Shown here one piece after another: positions 18,103 through 28,068 of a stretch of DNA of 64,000 bases; position 1 is the first letter of the stretch, and every line of letters begins with the position of its first letter. A program made the position numbers and the translations under genes. Location: contig NZ_CP150662.1 of assembly GCF_038024125.1 (NCBI RefSeq), positions 2,125,501 to 2,189,500 on the forward strand, written 5' to 3'. Under the pieces are notes generated by a model, which saw only the letters and a program-made list of their open reading frames with translations, made no database searches and was not told the DNA's origin. This stretch comes from Polaribacter gangjinensis (GTDB taxonomy: Bacteria; Bacteroidota; Bacteroidia; Flavobacteriales; Flavobacteriaceae).

Positions 18103-19497
18103 ATGAAGTTAAGGTATGCTATTTTCACATTTATAGTCTTACTATTCATTTTTTCGAGTTTTAATAAAACTATACATCCAAATAAAACAGTAGCAACGTC
18201 ATCAAAACCAAATATCATTTTGTTTTTTGTGGATGATTTAGGTTGGTCAGATTTGGGTTTTAGAAATCCTGTTTTTAAAACTCCCAATATTGATGCTTTG
18301 GCAAAAGCCGGAATTAATTTCAATCAAGCTTACATTGCAAGTCCGACTTGTAGTCCAAGTAGAGCCACGCTTTTAACAGGGCAACATCCTGCAAGATTAA
18401 AAATGGTGCGTCATATTCCTGCTGGTAAAAATTTTGGTTTTGATCAATTTGATAGAACGGATATCGAATTTCATAAATTACCCACAGATCCTGCTCAATT
18501 TCCTTCAAGAAATTGGTTGCCTCTAGAAAACACCACTTATGCAGAAGCTTTAGCTGAGTTAGGTTACTACAATTTATTCGTTGGCAAATGGCATTTAGGT
18601 CACGAAAAATTTCATCCTATAAAACAAGGATTTCAAAAACAAATAGGCACATCCAATTTTGGGCATCCAAAATCTTATTATCCACCCTATTTTAAGCAGG
18701 ACACTATTTTTTCGGATACAAAGAACACGTATCTCACAGATAAATTAACCAATGAAGCTGTTGATTTTATTTCGGATTATAAAAGTGATTCTCCATTTAT
18801 GTTGACTTTTTCCTATTATTCTGTGCACAGTCCTCACATTGGGAGAAAAGATTGGGTAACCCATTACCAACAAAAAGGTTTAGATGATAAGTATGCAAAT
18901 TATGCTGCTATGGTTTCAACGATGGATGAATCTGTAGGAAAAGTTTTAAAAGCAGTTAAAGAAAAAGGCATTGAAAAAGAAACCATCATCATTTTCTTAT
19001 CAGATCAAGGAGGATATTTTGAGAATTCACCATTGAGAGGTGGAAAAATGTCAGAAACTTTATTTGAAGGCGGAGCAAGAGTACCATTTTTTGTGCATTG
19101 GCCTGGAGTTACAAAATCCAATTCAACCAATAATTCAGTAGTGCAGTCTACAGATATTTTTCCAACATTGGTTGAAATTGCAGGTGGTAAAGTTTCAAAA
19201 TACAAAGAATTAGACGGAATTTCTTTATTGACAACCATCAAAAAGAATGATCATTTGAAACGTGAACCCATTTTTGGATACAGAGCTTACGAAGATTTAT
19301 ATGTTTCAGTCAGAGAAGGAGATTGGAAATTGTTGGCATACAGAAGTGGCAAGCTAGAACTTTTTAACATCGCAAAAGATGCATCAGAAAAAGACGAAAT
19401 CTCTAAAAATCATCCTGAAAAAGTGAAACAAATGGTAGCAAAATTGGTTCAATGGGAAAAAGAAATGGATGTTTCATCATATTCAGGAATCAAATAA
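18103..19497 (+). CDS. Secreted formylglycine-dependent sulfatase (S1 family)
   Basis: The 464-residue protein has an N-terminal signal/anchor, the sulfatase opening PNIILFFVDDLGWSDLG with the metal-binding Asp44-Asp45, and the maturation motif C-S-P-S-R at Cys83 (TCSPSRATLLTGQHPAR), where Cys becomes formylglycine. Later blocks VGKWHLGH, FFENSPLRGGK-like (YFENSPLRGGKMSETLFEGG) and STDIFPTLVEIAG are typical of arylsulfatase-type S1 enzymes. It removes a sulfate ester from the glycan, probably in the periplasm. The matching maturase gene is not in this window. I cannot assign a SulfAtlas subfamily by eye. Together with the GH110 genes it implies a sulfated galactose-containing substrate. Confidence 0.93.
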   Translation: MKLRYAIFTFIVLLFIFSSFNKTIHPNKTVATSSKPNIILFFVDDLGWSDLGFRNPVFKTPNIDALAKAGINFNQAYIASPTCSPSRATLLTGQHPARLKMVRHIPAGKNFGFDQFDRTDIEFHKLPTDPAQFPSRNWLPLENTTYAEALAELGYYNLFVGKWHLGHEKFHPIKQGFQKQIGTSNFGHPKSYYPPYFKQDTIFSDTKNTYLTDKLTNEAVDFISDYKSDSPFMLTFSYYSVHSPHIGRKDWVTHYQQKGLDDKYANYAAMVSTMDESVGKVLKAVKEKGIEKETIIIFLSDQGGYFENSPLRGGKMSETLFEGGARVPFFVHWPGVTKSNSTNNSVVQSTDIFPTLVEIAGGKVSKYKELDGISLLTTIKKNDHLKREPIFGYRAYEDLYVSVREGDWKLLAYRSGKLELFNIAKDASEKDEISKNHPEKVKQMVAKLVQWEKEMDVSSYSGIK

Positions 19498-19503
19498 AAA
19501 AGG

Positions 19504-21105
19504 ATGAAAACAAAATTTATTTATACAGCCAGCATTTTTTTATTGATAGGAATTAGCAGTATTTTTTTCTTTAATTTCAAAAAAAAAGAAACTGAAAAAA
19601 AACCAAATATTTTGTTTTGTATTGCTGATGATGCTACTTGGAAACATTTGAGCGCTTATGGCTCTAAATGGGTAAATACACCTGCCTTTGATAGAATTGC
19701 AAACGAAGGATTGCTTTTTCAAAATGCATATACACCTAATGCCAAATGTGGTCCGTCAAGAGCAATTGTTTTAACAGGAAGAAATACGTGGCAGTTAGAA
19801 GAAGCTGGAAATCATTTAGCTTTTTTTCCTCAAAAATTTAAAACATATCCAGAAGCACTTGCTGAAAATGGGTATCAAGTTGGCTTTACAGGAAAAGGTT
19901 GGGCACCAGGAACAGCTTTAAATGCTGATGGCACAAAAAGAGAATTATTGGTAAAACCTTACAATAAAATCAAAAAAGAAACACCTACAAAGGGAATTAA
20001 TGCTGTTGATTATGTAGCTAATTTCAGGTCTTTTTTAAAAGATAAAAAATCAGATACTCCATTTTGTTTTTGGTATGGAGGCCATGAACCTCATCGTTTT
20101 TATGAATACGGAACTGGCGTAAGTGTTGGAAAGAAAAAGTTATCTCAAATTGATTCCGTTTTTTCATACTGGCCACAATCAGAAACAGTTAAAAATGATA
20201 TGTTAGATTATGCTTTTGAGTTGGAATATTTTGACCAACAATTAGGCGGAATTTTAAAAGTTTTAGAAGAAAATGGCGAATTAGAGAATACGATTATTGT
20301 AGTAACTTCCGATAACGGCATGCCATTTCCAAGAGTAAAAGGTCAAAGTTATGAGCATTCCAATCACATGCCATTAGCAATCATGTGGAAAAATGGCATC
20401 AAAAATCCTGGGAGAATCATAGAAGATTACGTTAGTTTTATTGATTTTGCACCAACTTTTATGGAGGTTGCAGGTGTTGATTCAAAATCGCTAAAAATGC
20501 AGTCCATTCAAGGAAAAAGTTTGGTTCCTTATTTCAATTCTGATAAAACAAAACTCACTCCAACCAAAGAAAACTATGTTTTATTAGGTCAAGAAAGACA
20601 TGATGCTGGCAGACCTAAAACGGTTGGTTATCCAATTAGAGGTATTGTAAAAGACGGATTTTTGTACTTGAAAAATTATGAAAATGATCGTTGGCCAGCT
20701 GGAAATCCTGAAACTGGCTACACAAATACTGATGGAAGTCCAACCAAAACAGAGATTCTTAATTTGAATAGAAGTGGTGAAAATCATGAATTTTGGAAAA
20801 TCAATTTTGGAAAACATCCAAAAGAAGAGCTATATCAAATTACTATTGATGAAGATTGCATGAATAATTTGGCTGATAAAAAGCAATTCCAAAAAATTAA
20901 AAATGAGTTGAGAAAACTCTTAGAATCAAATTTAAAGAAACAAGGAGATCCAAGAATGTTTGGAAATGGAGCTATTTTTGATAGTTATCCTCCAAATAAC
21001 GGAGCAAATTTATATGAAAAATATATGAATGGGGAGAAAGTAAATACAGGATGGATTAACGATTCTGATTTTGAGAAGAAAGATTTTAAAATCAAAGACA
21101 AATAA
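19504..21105 (+). CDS. Secreted formylglycine-dependent sulfatase (S1 family), second
   Basis: The 533-residue protein has one N-terminal hydrophobic segment (about 9-24), the core KPNILFCIADDATWKHL with metal-binding Asp42-Asp43, and Cys82 in the maturation motif KCGPSRAIVLTGRN. Further sulfatase blocks are GYQVGFTGKGWAPG, VVTSDNGMPFPRVKG and YVSFIDFAPTFMEVAGV. The HLSAYGSKWVNTP start resembles the sulfohydrolase-like branch of the S1 family rather than the arylsulfatase-like branch of the preceding gene, so the two enzymes probably take different sulfate positions. It is the last gene of the array: it follows its neighbour after 6 bp and is followed by a strong hairpin at 21121. Confidence 0.92.
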   Translation: MKTKFIYTASIFLLIGISSIFFFNFKKKETEKKPNILFCIADDATWKHLSAYGSKWVNTPAFDRIANEGLLFQNAYTPNAKCGPSRAIVLTGRNTWQLEEAGNHLAFFPQKFKTYPEALAENGYQVGFTGKGWAPGTALNADGTKRELLVKPYNKIKKETPTKGINAVDYVANFRSFLKDKKSDTPFCFWYGGHEPHRFYEYGTGVSVGKKKLSQIDSVFSYWPQSETVKNDMLDYAFELEYFDQQLGGILKVLEENGELENTIIVVTSDNGMPFPRVKGQSYEHSNHMPLAIMWKNGIKNPGRIIEDYVSFIDFAPTFMEVAGVDSKSLKMQSIQGKSLVPYFNSDKTKLTPTKENYVLLGQERHDAGRPKTVGYPIRGIVKDGFLYLKNYENDRWPAGNPETGYTNTDGSPTKTEILNLNRSGENHEFWKINFGKHPKEELYQITIDEDCMNNLADKKQFQKIKNELRKLLESNLKKQGDPRMFGNGAIFDSYPPNNGANLYEKYMNGEKVNTGWINDSDFEKKDFKIKDK

Positions 21106-21120
21106 TATCAAAATAAAATA

Positions 21121-21154
21121 AAAAAGGTGGTTGCAATTTGCAACCACCTTTTTT
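21121..21154. terminator. Bidirectional intrinsic terminator
   Basis: AAAAAGGTGGTTGC and GCAACCACCTTTTTT form a stem of about 14 bp with loop AATTT, with A and T runs on the two sides. It lies between the convergent sulfatase and ppc genes and can end transcription from both. Confidence 0.93.
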
Positions 21155-21156
21155 AT

Positions 21157-23736
21157 TTAAGCCGAATTTCTACTTGCATTGATATTTCCAAACAGCGAAC
21201 GCATCACCATTTTTTCAAAGACTTCAATTTCTTTTGAATCTGGATCGGTTTTTTGTAATTCTTGAATTTGTTTCAATGCATATTGCTGAATGGTTAGCAA
21301 AGGCAATACAATTTTTTCTCTAATTTCTATGGATGCTTTTCCAACAGGAAAATCTTCCATTAATTCTTGATAGCCTGCTAATTTTAGTAGCAATCGTTTT
21401 GTGGTCTTATATTCTTCGTAAATCAATTTCCAAAATTCACCAAAAACAGGATCATCAGCCATGTATTGTGTCAATCCAAAAAACGATTTTTTCAAACTCA
21501 TCATACTGTTTTCAAGCAATGTTTTGAAAAAGTCAGAAGCGTTATAAAACTCTACAATTTCGTCAAAACGACCTGCATCTTCATATTTTTTCAAGGCAGT
21601 TCCTACGCCAAAAAATCCAGGTACATTTTGCTTTAATTGACTCCAACTTCCTACAAAAGGAATGGCTCTTAACGATGCAAAATCAAGTGAATCTGAAGTA
21701 GAGCGTTTGCTTGGTCTACTGCCAATATTGGTTTTTGCATAGTATTTTAAGGTACTCATTTGCTCTAAATACGGCAAAAACTGTGGATGATTTTTAAAGT
21801 CAATATAGGTTTTATAGCTGGTTGCAGCCATATCTTCCATCAATTTTCTATGATGTTCGTTCAATTGATCTTTGGTGAACATTTCATTTTTGATACCTGA
21901 ACTTAGCAATTGTTCTAAATTGAATTGTGAGGATTCTTCTGTTCCAAAATTAGAACTAATTGTTTGACCTTGAATGGTTAACTGAATTTCTTTGTCTTCA
22001 ATAGTAGGTCCTAAAGAAGCATAAAATTGATGTGTTTTTCCTCCTCCTCTTGCAGGTGGTCCTCCACGTCCGTCAAAGAAAATAACTTCTACATCAAATT
22101 CTCTTGAGATTTTGGTAAGCGCTTCTTTAGCTTTGAAAATTCCCCAATTTGCCATTAAATAGCCACCATCTTTCGTCCCATCAGAAAAACCTAACATCAC
22201 AGTTTGTTTGTTTTTTCTTTTGGTTAAATGATATCTATAGGCATGATTTGAGTATAAAATTCGCATCACATTACTTGCATTTTCCAAATCATCAACTGTT
22301 TCAAAAAGCGGAATTATATCTACAGGCAATTCGTTTTCAAACCCACACAAATTCAACATTGCAAAGGTTTGCATCACATTCAATGCAGATTGATTATTAC
22401 TTATGATATACCTATTTGCACCACGTTCGCCATTTCGTTGTTGAATAGTTTTTAAAGCATAAATTGATTCAATAGTACTCACAGACATTTCATCTGATAA
22501 AATACTTGGGTCAATATTTCCTTTTACTAAGGATAAAACTTCAATTTGTTCTTCTTCAGAAAGTGAGTGGTAATTTTTTGGAAAAGTAGTATCGCCAGTT
22601 GTTAGTAAATCAGTTACTATTTGTGTAAATGCTTTGTGATGCACTCTACTGTCTTGCCTGATATCTAATGTGGCAAAATGAAAACCAAAAATGCGTACTT
22701 TATTGATAAAATCGTTCAATTCTTCTATGAACAGCGATTGATGTTCTTTTTCGATTATCGTTCTTGCTTCATACAATTCTTCTAACAAAATTTTTTGTGA
22801 AAAATTGATTTTTTCATAACTACGAATTACGTGTTTGTACAAACGTTTTTCAACTCTTGTTAAAATTTCTTGCACACCATCAAAAGTAAAACGTCTTTTT
22901 AAACGTCTAACATCTCTGTAATAATTTCTTAAAATTGTTTGACGTAAACGCTCAGCAACATCAAGGGTAATTTGAGTTGTAACAAACGGATTTCCATCTC
23001 TGTCACCTCCAGGCCAAAAACCAAGATCAATAATTTCATTGTCAATTGGTTTTCCGTCGTAAATATTATCTTGAATATAGTTGTAAATTTTACTTACAGA
23101 GTGATAAAATACATTTTCTAAGTACCAAATTAAGCTAACAGCTTCGTCAAATGGCGTAGGTTTTTTCTTTTTATAAAAAGGAGTTTTTCCTAATTGGGCT
23201 AATAATTTTTTAATCAATAATAAATCATCATTTCTGATGGCTTTGTCTAAATCTGTGATGATTCCTAAAACACTTCCTGGATAAAATTGAGTTGGATGAG
23301 CTGTAAGTACAACACGTACCTTAAATTCTTCTAAATGCCTTTTTAAATCTTCTTTTTTATCATTTAAAAATGCAGTTTCTTTCGAATTTCTGAGCGTTCC
23401 AATTCCGTCCATATTATTGATAATTGGAAAAGCGGCATCTTCAATAGCATCAAACAAAACTACTTGACGTTCAATGTATTGGATAAAACGAAATAGCAAA
23501 TCATTTTTTTCATCCTCAGATGGATTTTCTTGATATTTATTAAAAAATGTTGCGATGATTTCTGTAGGATTTTTCCCATCTTGAAACCCTTTTTCACAAA
23601 TTGTATGAAAAAGAGGCAATAAAACACCTGTGTTGTTTATGGTATCAAACGGAAGTGTAATAAATATGCTGTTGTAAATTTGATATTTAGACAATACGTT
23701 ATTATTGAATCTTGCCAATTTAGGTATCGCAGTCAT
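21157..23736 (-). CDS. ppc: Phosphoenolpyruvate carboxylase
   Basis: The protein has 859 residues. It adds bicarbonate to phosphoenolpyruvate to give oxaloacetate, an anaplerotic reaction. Signatures seen are VVLTAHPTQ with the catalytic His, LGFWPGGDRDGNPFVT, FHFATLDIRQDS, MLGFSDGTKDGG and the glycine-rich loop FFDGRGGPPARGGGKTHQF. The length suits the shorter bacterial enzymes. The C-terminus reads SRNSA, where many family members end in NTG; the last residues are part of the active-site region, so this is mildly odd. It is a single gene facing the end of the PUL. Confidence 0.97.
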   Translation of the reverse strand: MTAIPKLARFNNNVLSKYQIYNSIFITLPFDTINNTGVLLPLFHTICEKGFQDGKNPTEIIATFFNKYQENPSEDEKNDLLFRFIQYIERQVVLFDAIEDAAFPIINNMDGIGTLRNSKETAFLNDKKEDLKRHLEEFKVRVVLTAHPTQFYPGSVLGIITDLDKAIRNDDLLLIKKLLAQLGKTPFYKKKKPTPFDEAVSLIWYLENVFYHSVSKIYNYIQDNIYDGKPIDNEIIDLGFWPGGDRDGNPFVTTQITLDVAERLRQTILRNYYRDVRRLKRRFTFDGVQEILTRVEKRLYKHVIRSYEKINFSQKILLEELYEARTIIEKEHQSLFIEELNDFINKVRIFGFHFATLDIRQDSRVHHKAFTQIVTDLLTTGDTTFPKNYHSLSEEEQIEVLSLVKGNIDPSILSDEMSVSTIESIYALKTIQQRNGERGANRYIISNNQSALNVMQTFAMLNLCGFENELPVDIIPLFETVDDLENASNVMRILYSNHAYRYHLTKRKNKQTVMLGFSDGTKDGGYLMANWGIFKAKEALTKISREFDVEVIFFDGRGGPPARGGGKTHQFYASLGPTIEDKEIQLTIQGQTISSNFGTEESSQFNLEQLLSSGIKNEMFTKDQLNEHHRKLMEDMAATSYKTYIDFKNHPQFLPYLEQMSTLKYYAKTNIGSRPSKRSTSDSLDFASLRAIPFVGSWSQLKQNVPGFFGVGTALKKYEDAGRFDEIVEFYNASDFFKTLLENSMMSLKKSFFGLTQYMADDPVFGEFWKLIYEEYKTTKRLLLKLAGYQELMEDFPVGKASIEIREKIVLPLLTIQQYALKQIQELQKTDPDSKEIEVFEKMVMRSLFGNINASRNSA

Positions 23737-23941
23737 TTTCTTAGAGTTTTAAGCTGTGAAATTACAAAAAACCTAAAATAAAGAGGGTAGCTTTCTCTAA
23801 ATAATGTGCAAAAAAATTACGAAAACGATATAAATTTCCACATTAAATTGTGAAAAGTTTATTTTTTAAACAAAACCCGTAAAATGTGTTCAAAATTTAA
23901 GATTCAAAATCCAAAATTTCAAAGTCAGATAGTTGAATTTT
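23737..23941. other. Intergenic region between ppc and dsbD
   Basis: There is no coding frame here. It should contain the ppc promoter, but I find no convincing TAnnTTTG. The last 50 bp carry imperfect TTCAAAATTT repeats of a kind also seen at 36226 and 39906. Confidence 0.5.
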
Positions 23942-25909
23942 TCAATATTGTTTAAAGCTTTTCAAACCTGTTTCCAGCCATTTTTGATAGGTTTCCACAT
24001 CTGAATATTGTTGTGGAGAATTTAAAATTTCCAATTCAGGAGTCATTAAAATATAATAAGGCTGAGAAGCATTTTTAAAATTAATCACTTGAAAAGTTGC
24101 CCATTTATCACCAACCGTTTTTATTTCTTTCGTTTTTCCATTGGCTTTTAAAAAGGTAAATTGTTGGTCTTTTGGTAGTTGCTTTTCGTTATCATCTACA
24201 TACAAAGAAATCAATATAAAATCGTTTTTTAAAAGTTGATAAATCTTTGGATCGCTCCAAACATTTTCTTCCATTTTTCTGCAATTTACACAAGCCCAAC
24301 CTGTAAAATCTAGTAAAATTGGTTTGTTTTGGAGTTTTGCAGCAGCCAAACCTTTGTCAAAGTCTTTGTAACAATCCAATCCTAAAGGACAATCACTTTC
24401 TTGTTCGTAAATACTGTAAAATTGTGGTGGAGGAAAACCACTCAACAAACTCAAATTCCAAGTCGGATTTTTTAGAACTCCAGGAGATAAATACACCACA
24501 AAAGCGATTAATAAAACTCCAAAAGAAATGCGCGAAAATGACAATTTCTTAACTGGTGAATCATGTGGAAATTTGATTTTTGCAAAAACATACAAGGCTA
24601 AAAGGATAAAAATCAAGATCCAAATTCCGATAAAAATTTCTCTTTTTAAAATTCTCCAATGTCCAACCAAATCAGCATTTGATAAAAATTTGAATGCAAA
24701 AGCAAGTTCAATAAATCCCAAAATTACTTTGGTAGTGTTTAACCATCCACCAGATTTTGGTAAAGAATTCAACCAATTAGGAAACAACGCAAATAGCGCA
24801 AATGGCAAAGCCAAAGCCAATCCAAAACCGGTCATTCCTGCAGTTAGTTGAGTTGCACCTCCATCAGAAGTTAATGAGCCTGCTAACAACGAACCTAAAA
24901 TGGGTCCTGTACACGAAAATGACACAATTGCCAACGTTAATGCCATGAAGAAAATTCCGATAAATCCACCAACTGAAGAGGCAGAATCCATTTTGTCTCC
25001 CCAAGAACTTGGTAAGGTGATTTCGTAAAATCCGAAGAAAGAAAATGCGAAAAAAACCAAAATGACAAAAAAGAAAGTATTCAACCAAATATTGGTAGAA
25101 ATGGTGTTTAAAATTTCAGGATTTACATTGTCTAAAAAATGAAATGGAGCACTTAATAGTATGTAAATCAAAACAATAAAAAATCCGTAAATGGTTGCAT
25201 TTAAAATTCCTTTTTTCTTGTTTTTAGATTGTTTGGTAAAAAAGGAGACAGTTAAAGGAATCATTGGAAATACACATGGCGTTAACAAAGCCAACAATCC
25301 ACCTACAAATCCTAATAAAAAAATACTCACTAATCCAGTTGATTTTTCGGAAGTTGATGAATCTGAAAGCGCTAAAAGCTCCGTATTTTTTAAATCTAAT
25401 TGTAATTCTTGAGATAACTTTTTGCTTTTTTCATCAATTGAAATACTCTCTGAAATAGTATTTCCTATCAATGAAATCGTGAAATTTTCATTAATATTGA
25501 TACAGGCAGTTTCGCAGACTTGTCCAAAAAAATTGAGTTTTATCTGAGTGATTTTTTTGTTTGTAAGTTGAATTCTTTGCGTAATTTTTGCGCTTTCTTT
25601 AAAGACGATTTCCTCTTTTTCCCAAACATCCGAATATTTTTTAAAAGTAGTTTCCTCTTTGGCTTTTCCTACCAATTCATAGCCAGTTTCACCTTCTTGA
25701 ATCGTGATTTCTAAAGGCAAAGAAGCGCCATCAGGATTGTATTGAGAATACAAATACCAACCATTAAAAAGCTTGGCTTTGAAAATGATATCATATTCAG
25801 TTTCAGAGATTTTTTGAACTTCTGTAGAAAGTATAATAGGATTATCAGCAGTTTGTGCTTTTGATAAAAAAACACTTAAAAAGGATAGTATAATAAAGAA
25901 TTGCTTCAT
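23942..25909 (-). CDS. dsbD: Thiol:disulfide interchange protein DsbD-like
   Basis: The 655-residue inner-membrane protein carries reducing power from cytoplasmic thioredoxin to the periplasm. It has a signal peptide (to SKAQ), an N-terminal alpha-type domain (about 20-150, with QVCETACININ, a Cys pair), a central domain of about eight membrane helices (FLLGFVGGLLALLTPCVFPMIPLTV and SFSCTGPILGSLLAG, each with the conserved Cys), and a C-terminal thioredoxin domain with the active site WACVNCRK. Its start overlaps the tilS stop by 4 bp (ATGA), so it is the last gene of a five-gene minus-strand operon starting at pabB. Nothing links it to the cytochrome-like gene at 31189 beyond proximity. Confidence 0.95.
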   Translation of the reverse strand: MKQFFIILSFLSVFLSKAQTADNPIILSTEVQKISETEYDIIFKAKLFNGWYLYSQYNPDGASLPLEITIQEGETGYELVGKAKEETTFKKYSDVWEKEEIVFKESAKITQRIQLTNKKITQIKLNFFGQVCETACININENFTISLIGNTISESISIDEKSKKLSQELQLDLKNTELLALSDSSTSEKSTGLVSIFLLGFVGGLLALLTPCVFPMIPLTVSFFTKQSKNKKKGILNATIYGFFIVLIYILLSAPFHFLDNVNPEILNTISTNIWLNTFFFVILVFFAFSFFGFYEITLPSSWGDKMDSASSVGGFIGIFFMALTLAIVSFSCTGPILGSLLAGSLTSDGGATQLTAGMTGFGLALALPFALFALFPNWLNSLPKSGGWLNTTKVILGFIELAFAFKFLSNADLVGHWRILKREIFIGIWILIFILLALYVFAKIKFPHDSPVKKLSFSRISFGVLLIAFVVYLSPGVLKNPTWNLSLLSGFPPPQFYSIYEQESDCPLGLDCYKDFDKGLAAAKLQNKPILLDFTGWACVNCRKMEENVWSDPKIYQLLKNDFILISLYVDDNEKQLPKDQQFTFLKANGKTKEIKTVGDKWATFQVINFKNASQPYYILMTPELEILNSPQQYSDVETYQKWLETGLKSFKQY

Positions 25910-27222
25910 GATTTGTAAATGATTTGTAAACTATTTTCGCTTGCAGAGTTTGCTAAAAATCGCCTGTCTTGTCTATGATTGATGACCCAAATAATTTCGT
26001 TTTCAGCAGTACAAAGCAACCAAATTTTCTCTTTTTCGATGAGCGAAATTTTTTCATCTTTAAAATACTTGCTCAGTTTCTTTTTGCCTTGCATTCCTGA
26101 AGGACAAAAATAGTCTCCATTTTGCCATTTTCTTAGGATTAATGGATACTTTAACAGATTTTTAGCTACTGAAATGCTATTTTTTGAAGCAATTTTTTTT
26201 GAAGGATTTTCTTCAAAATTTAAAAAAATAGGCGTTGAAATTGTAGATTGAGTTTCTAATATTTCAACATATGCTGAATCTTTTTTTTTAATGGGAATTT
26301 CAGATAAAATCAAAAAATCTCTGTCTTTTAACAACACATGTGTTTTAGAAAAAACCTGTTTTCCAGTTTGAGAAGTAAGCAAATCAAGTACATTATTCCA
26401 TTCTGTAAACTGATATTTTTTCAATAATTGATACAAATATGCTTTCGGTTTTGACAATTGTTTGATTTTTGAAACATCAAAAAATACCATTCCGTCTTTT
26501 TCAAAACTACTATTTGCAGAAATCTCTTCGATTTTATCATCAATAATTTGTTGTGCATCTTGTAAATTCTGAATTGTATTTGCAAATGAATCCAACAAAC
26601 TTGGATTGATTTCTTTCAAAATCGGAATTACTTGATGTCTGATGTTATTTCTGAGATATTTTGTGGTTGCATTTGAACTATCTTCACGCCATTCCAACTG
26701 ATTTTCAATGGCATACTCCAAAATTTCAGCTCTTGAAAAAGCCAATAAAGGACGAATGATATTTCCACTTTTTGCAGGAATTCCTGTAAAACCATCCAAA
26801 CCTGAACCACGAGTGAGGTGAATTAAAAAAGTTTCCAAAGAATCGTCTAAATGATGTGCTGTTAAAACAAACTCAAATTGATGCTCTAGAACCAATTCTT
26901 GAAACCAGTTATAGCGCAATTCTCTTGCAGCAATTTGAATAGAAATTTGCTTGTTTTTTGCAATTTTTTCAGTTTCAAAATAAGTTGTAAAAATCTGATT
27001 AGACGATATTTGACCTATTTTTTTTACAAATTCTTCATCCAAATCACTTTCTTCATTTCGTAATTTAAAATTGCAATGCGCCAAAGAAATTTGTAAGTTT
27101 AGTTGATTGCACAAGTGCATTAAAACTACAGAATCCAATCCTCCAGAAATTGCCAATAATAATTTTACATCCTTTAAAAAAGGAAAATTTGTATTTATAT
27201 GTTGTATAAATTTTTGGAGCAT
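25906..27222 (-). CDS. tilS: tRNA(Ile)-lysidine synthetase
   Basis: The 438-residue enzyme puts lysidine at C34 of tRNA-Ile(CAU) so that it reads AUA. The PP-loop ATPase motif SGGLDS is at residues 26-31 (LLLAISGGLDSVVLMHL), followed by AHCNFKLR, ILTAHHLDD-like (VLTAHHLDDSLETFLIHLTRGSGLDG) and a C-terminal TilS domain (LRKWQNGDYFCPSGMQGKKKLSKYFKDEKI). This length and domain order match the family. It lies 21 bp after the hydrolase gene and overlaps dsbD by 4 bp. Confidence 0.97.
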   Translation of the reverse strand: MLQKFIQHINTNFPFLKDVKLLLAISGGLDSVVLMHLCNQLNLQISLAHCNFKLRNEESDLDEEFVKKIGQISSNQIFTTYFETEKIAKNKQISIQIAARELRYNWFQELVLEHQFEFVLTAHHLDDSLETFLIHLTRGSGLDGFTGIPAKSGNIIRPLLAFSRAEILEYAIENQLEWREDSSNATTKYLRNNIRHQVIPILKEINPSLLDSFANTIQNLQDAQQIIDDKIEEISANSSFEKDGMVFFDVSKIKQLSKPKAYLYQLLKKYQFTEWNNVLDLLTSQTGKQVFSKTHVLLKDRDFLILSEIPIKKKDSAYVEILETQSTISTPIFLNFEENPSKKIASKNSISVAKNLLKYPLILRKWQNGDYFCPSGMQGKKKLSKYFKDEKISLIEKEKIWLLCTAENEIIWVINHRQDRRFLANSASENSLQIIYKS

Positions 27223-27243
27223 TTCAAGTCAAAAGTACGTTTT

Positions 27244-28068
27244 TTAGAGTTGTGAGTTCAACCAATCAACCACATCTTGTAGCAATTCATCTTTACACAA
27301 ATCATGTTGCAATTCATGATAACCACCTTCAAACAATTTGAGGCTTGCTTTTTTTGAATTATTTACAAATGCTTGACTGCCTTTATAATCGATAATTTTG
27401 TCTTCAGTTCCATGTGCAATCCACATAGGAATGGACAATTTTGACGCATTTTCAATTGCCCATTTTCCGGATTCAATGAACGTTAATGAAAAATTGGGAC
27501 TGATTTGATCATGAACCAACACATCATTTTTATAGTCTTCAACTGCTTTTGGATCTCTTGAAATATCATTGGGATTCAATTCATTTCCTAAGGTAATGGA
27601 AGGCGCGATTTTTTGTAAGATTTTACCAACAAAAAGTTTGATTTTTGGCGGTTCAAAAGCCAATTTCAAAAATGGACTTGTAGCAATGGCACCTTTCAAA
27701 GAATGATTTTTTCGCAATACAAAATTGATAACAGCATTGCCTCCCATAGAATGTCCATATAAAAAAATAGTTTTTTCTGGGAACAAATTTTCAGCTTTTT
27801 CAATCGTTTTTTGGATGCTTTCCAAAACTGCATCAAAATTTGGATTATGTCCTCTTTTTCCCTCTGTTTTTCCATGTCCAAAATGATCAAAAGCAACTAC
27901 AGAAAAATCATTTTCTGTCAATTTTTGAGCCACATGAGCAAAACGTCCTGAATGTTCTCCCATTCCATGCACCAAAACAACAACAGCTTTTGTGGTATTT
28001 GCTTGCCAATATTGTCCGTAAAATTCGGTATTGCAATAGTTGAAATTAAATTCTTGGTGTATCATCAT
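27244..28068 (-). CDS. Alpha/beta hydrolase, monoacylglycerol-lipase-like
   Basis: The 274-residue cytoplasmic serine hydrolase has VVLVHGMGEHSGRF (oxyanion-hole region), a Ser107 nucleophile in GHSMGG, DHFGHGKTEGKRG, and a C-terminal WIAHGTEDKIIDYKGS plus GGYHELQHD supplying the Asp and His. This pattern is that of the serine aminopeptidase S33/monoacylglycerol lipase group. The natural substrate is unknown; lysophospholipids or monoglycerides are usual guesses. Its ATG overlaps the stop of the small gene upstream (4 bp), so translation is probably coupled. Confidence 0.88.
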   Translation of the reverse strand: MMIHQEFNFNYCNTEFYGQYWQANTTKAVVVLVHGMGEHSGRFAHVAQKLTENDFSVVAFDHFGHGKTEGKRGHNPNFDAVLESIQKTIEKAENLFPEKTIFLYGHSMGGNAVINFVLRKNHSLKGAIATSPFLKLAFEPPKIKLFVGKILQKIAPSITLGNELNPNDISRDPKAVEDYKNDVLVHDQISPNFSLTFIESGKWAIENASKLSIPMWIAHGTEDKIIDYKGSQAFVNNSKKASLKLFEGGYHELQHDLCKDELLQDVVDWLNSQL

